A stretch of 64,000 nucleotides of DNA, taken from positions 558,001-622,000 of the forward strand of contig NZ_FXYD01000001.1 in assembly GCF_900185015.1 (NCBI RefSeq). Reading direction: 5' to 3'. A model generated the notes under the pieces. The model searched no databases, was not told the origin of the DNA, and worked only from the letters and a program-made list of their open reading frames with translations. Shown here in pieces: positions 61,784 through 64,000 of this stretch. Positions within the stretch are counted from its first letter, which is position 1. Each line of letters begins with the position of its first letter. The position numbers and the translations under genes were made by a program. The stretch is from Octadecabacter ascidiaceicola (lineage in GTDB: Bacteria > Pseudomonadota > Alphaproteobacteria > Rhodobacterales > Rhodobacteraceae).

Positions 61784-62623
61784 ATGCGTCATAGCCTGCC
61801 CATAGCGCCACAATTTTATGTGACAGCCCCCCAGCCCTGCCCCTATTTGGCAGACCGGATGGAGCGTAAGCTGTTCACAGCATTGCAAGGGGACGCCGCA
61901 GAACAGCTGAACAATTCACTTTCCAAACAGGGCTTTCGCCGCTCGCAAAACGTGCTGTATCGCCCGTCTTGTGCGGACTGCGCGGCCTGTCTTTCAGCGC
62001 GGATTAAGGTTGCCGACTTCGCGCCGTCCAAAAGCCAAAAGCGGGTGTTGAAGCGCAACACAGATCTCACACGCAGCGCATCCTCGCCTTGGGCGACTGA
62101 GGCGCAATACGCCCTGTTTCGCGACTACCTCGATAGCCGCCACGCGACAGGTGGCATGGCGGATATGGACCTGTTTGAGTTCGCTGCGATGGTTGAAGAA
62201 ACCCCGATCCGCACCCGCTTGATTGAATACCGCTCTGCCCATGCAGAAGCGACAGTGCTGGATGACCCCTATGAGGGTCTGCGTGCCGTTAGCTTGACGG
62301 ACATTTTGGATGACGGGCTATCGATGGTCTATTCGTTCTTCGCGCCGGAACTGATGAAATCCTCTGTCGGGACCTACCTGATCCTTGATCACATCCAGAT
62401 CGCCCGTGAGCTTGAACTTCCCTATGTTTACTTAGGATATTGGGTCCCCGGGTCCGACAAAATGGGATACAAAGCGAACTTCAAAGGCGTCGAGATCTAC
62501 CGCGACGGCGCATGGAAGCCACTTGGCAACCCGGATGACTATAATGCGGAGACAGGACCGCTCGCTGTGCCTCCAATCGCCGAGCAAGTCGCACGTATCA
62601 CCTTACCAGGTAGCGAAGGTTAA
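61784..62623 (+). CDS. bpt: Aspartate/glutamate leucyltransferase
   Basis: A 279-aa arginyltransferase-family enzyme of the bacterial Bpt type. It transfers Leu from leucyl-tRNA to N-terminal Asp or Glu, marking proteins for ClpS/ClpAP. N-terminal zinc/Fe-S-type cysteines: [20 protein letters not shown]; core [43 protein letters not shown] and [18 protein letters not shown]. Alone on the plus strand, convergent with the TRAP permease gene. Confidence 0.93.
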   Translation: MRHSLPIAPQFYVTAPQPCPYLADRMERKLFTALQGDAAEQLNNSLSKQGFRRSQNVLYRPSCADCAACLSARIKVADFAPSKSQKRVLKRNTDLTRSASSPWATEAQYALFRDYLDSRHATGGMADMDLFEFAAMVEETPIRTRLIEYRSAHAEATVLDDPYEGLRAVSLTDILDDGLSMVYSFFAPELMKSSVGTYLILDHIQIARELELPYVYLGYWVPGSDKMGYKANFKGVEIYRDGAWKPLGNPDDYNAETGPLAVPPIAEQVARITLPGSEG

Positions 62624-62646
62624 CACCTCAATAGACACCGAAATGC

Positions 62647-62680
62647 AAAAAGGGCGACCCCAACGGGCCGCCCTTTTGTT
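62647..62680. terminator. Bidirectional terminator between bpt and the TRAP permease
   Basis: AAAAGGGCG (62648-62656) and CGCCCTTTT (62669-62677) make a stem with a 12-nt loop and T-tracts in both directions. It serves bpt on the plus strand and the TRAP permease gene on the minus strand. Confidence 0.85.
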
Positions 62681-62698
62681 ATTTCAAACTGCTAAGGT

Positions 62699-64000
62699 TT
62701 AGTTCAGCAGGTTCGGAACAATTGTCACAATCGCTGGGAACAGGGCGAGGATGCCGATGCCCACCACTTGGATCAACACGAACGGAACCACACCGCGATA
62801 GATATGCCCTGTTGTGACTTCTGGCGGCGCAACACCGCGCAGATAGAACAGCGCAAAGCCAAATGGCGGCGTCAAGAACGACGTCTGCAAGTTCACCGCG
62901 ATCATGATCGTTACCCATTTCGGGTCAAACGTACCGCCGTAGATGACGGGGCCGACAATCGGGATCACGATGTAGATGATCTCAAGAAAGTCGAGCACGA
63001 AGCCGAGCACGAACAGCACCAGCATCACGATCAGGAACACAGTCCATTCTTCGTCAAAGCTGCGCAGGAACTGCTGGATGTAATGTTCCCCGCCAAAGGA
63101 AATCACCACGAGGTTCAGCAATTGCGAGCCGATGAGGATGGTGAACACCATGCTCGTCACTTTGGCCGTTTCGCGCACGACAGGTGTCAGAACACCGCCA
63201 AGCCACAGAACCGCACAGGCGTAAAACAGGCCGAACATCGAAAACAGGAACATCGAGAACGCGAAGATGAAGGCGAGATAGTCTTCAAATGCTACATCTT
63301 CTTGCCCGACACGCATGTCAAAGTTAACGCCGACAATCAGCATCAACATCACAGCGCCGGTTGCTAACAAGATGATCTTGCCCGACTTTTCTTGATCCGC
63401 CAGCTTGCGATAGGCCGCGAGCATGATCGCACCACCTGCCCCAAGCGCCGCGGCGGGCGTCGGGTTGGTGATGCCTCCGAGGATCGAGCCAAGAACCGCA
63501 ACGATCAGCACCAGCGGCGGGAAGACAACCCGCAGCAGGTCATTCTTGGCCAGTCGCGCAAATGCAGGGCGCATCGCCCAGACCACCAGCAATAGCGGCA
63601 GAATTACAATCAACGTCGTCACTCCCGGCGTGGTCAGCGGATTGATCAGCAAAATGTCCGCAAGCAGGATCAACAAAATCCCGACTGCGCCCATCAACAA
63701 CGGAGCAGCACTCGAGCTAGGCGACACGCCACGCGCAGTTGTTAGTACCAGCGCCAAAAGCAGTGCCATCACGGCGATGCCTGTGCCGATCACGGGTGCA
63801 TCTGCAACCTTTTCGGTCACCAGCGTAGCGCGTTCTTCGTCGCTCAGCGCGCGGGCCTGTTCAACGCCCCCTGCTTCGTCGATTGCCGCCTGTTCTGCCA
63901 GTGCAGTGTTCCATGCGTCTTCGCCGTGCAGGTCTTGCATAGCAGCAGCACAGTCTGGTGACACATTGGTGCGCAGGCTTGATGTTTGGCCCGCATCCGT
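62699..64000 (-). CDS. TRAP transporter large permease (DctM-like), 5' part beyond the window
   Basis: The frame is open to the right edge, and residues at the edge (QTSSLRTNVSPDCAAAMQDL) belong to an internal region, so the N-terminus lies outside. About 434 codons are seen: an acidic soluble segment (EDAWNTALAEQAAIDEAGG), then roughly eight to ten membrane segments with the conserved VTIMIAVNLQTSFLTPPFGFALFYLRGV and GSQLLNLVVISFGG. This is the long DctM form with an inserted loop. The substrate (typically an organic acid or amino-acid derivative) depends on the partner binding protein, which is not in view. Confidence 0.9.
   Translation of the reverse strand, partial: TDAGQTSSLRTNVSPDCAAAMQDLHGEDAWNTALAEQAAIDEAGGVEQARALSDEERATLVTEKVADAPVIGTGIAVMALLLALVLTTARGVSPSSSAAPLLMGAVGILLILLADILLINPLTTPGVTTLIVILPLLLVVWAMRPAFARLAKNDLLRVVFPPLVLIVAVLGSILGGITNPTPAAALGAGGAIMLAAYRKLADQEKSGKIILLATGAVMLMLIVGVNFDMRVGQEDVAFEDYLAFIFAFSMFLFSMFGLFYACAVLWLGGVLTPVVRETAKVTSMVFTILIGSQLLNLVVISFGGEHYIQQFLRSFDEEWTVFLIVMLVLFVLGFVLDFLEIIYIVIPIVGPVIYGGTFDPKWVTIMIAVNLQTSFLTPPFGFALFYLRGVAPPEVTTGHIYRGVVPFVLIQVVGIGILALFPAIVTIVPNLLN

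Noticed and set aside
1-64000. Mobile elements or CRISPR arrays
   Set aside because: No transposase, integrase or phage gene and no regularly spaced direct repeats were seen. The repeats found are small intergenic hairpins.

Overview
This 64 kb window looks like ordinary chromosome from a marine alphaproteobacterium of the Rhodobacteraceae (Roseobacter group). The evidence is gene content and order: lptF-lptG-lptD-surA-pdxA-rsmA beside a divergent pepA-holC; yceD-rpmF-plsX-fabH-ihfA-merR opposite bamE; argS-SPOR-nagZ-scpA-scpB; a long-form dCTP deaminase; a single-cysteine DksA; DUF4167, DUF2852, DUF2927 and DUF6778-type proteins; and an Entner-Doudoroff edd-eda pair under a CceR-like palindrome. 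Moderately high GC and many 1 to 4 nt start/stop overlaps fit this. I see no prophage, insertion sequence, CRISPR array or plasmid functions, and one tRNA (Pro, anticodon GGG).

Layout. 1-5.4 kb: a decayed D-cysteine desulfhydrase-like pseudogene running off the left edge, a duplicated OmpA-like protein, a tiny ORF followed by a structured terminator, a TfoX-domain protein, a lytic transglycosylase lipoprotein, a DMT permease, ndk and a DUF1835-like protein. 5.4-10.6 kb: ABC-F ATPase, MarC-family protein, retropepsin-like protease, then holC and pepA on the minus strand. 10.7-18.1 kb: the envelope operon lptF-lptG-lptD-surA leading into pdxA and rsmA. 18.2-24.5 kb, minus strand: M20 amidohydrolase, two agmatinase-family genes, DUF1499, prfA, prmC, and DUF4167. 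24.5-28.9 kb: mazG, a small lipoprotein, a second ABC-F ATPase, an OlsB-like acyltransferase and bamE. 29-34.4 kb: the yceD-rpmF-plsX-fabH-ihfA-merR run, tRNA-Pro and dCTP deaminase. 34.4-42 kb, minus strand: scpB, scpA, nagZ, SPOR protein, argS, an unknown secreted Cys-rich protein and dgt. 42-46.7 kb: erpA-like, xth, an FAD monooxygenase, dksA, a MoxR ATPase and mtfA.

47-51.6 kb holds the most system-like segment: seven tightly packed plus-strand genes (59-aa ORF, DUF2927 lipoprotein, 56-aa membrane protein, CoxE-like VWA protein, 119-aa membrane-anchored protein, DedA protein, M48 metalloprotease) close to the MoxR ATPase. Together they look like an envelope maturation or quality-control module. 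51.7-54.1 kb: PIN-domain protein, RlmI-type methyltransferase with its start codon in a hairpin loop, and a lipoprotein. 54.2-60.5 kb: edd-eda, a small unknown protein, glnE and a YbaK protein. 60.5-64 kb: a pair of DUF2852 genes behind two matching palindromes, bpt, and the 5'-truncated (at the window edge) large permease of a TRAP transporter.

Two non-coding themes recur. An about 85-nt element of four consecutive small hairpins follows rsmA and the M48 gene in nearly identical form, and a shorter motif recurs after the first ABC-F gene and after edd. Perfect tandem palindromes also separate two convergent genes at 8.6 kb. All functions are inferred from motifs and family knowledge; no database search was run.
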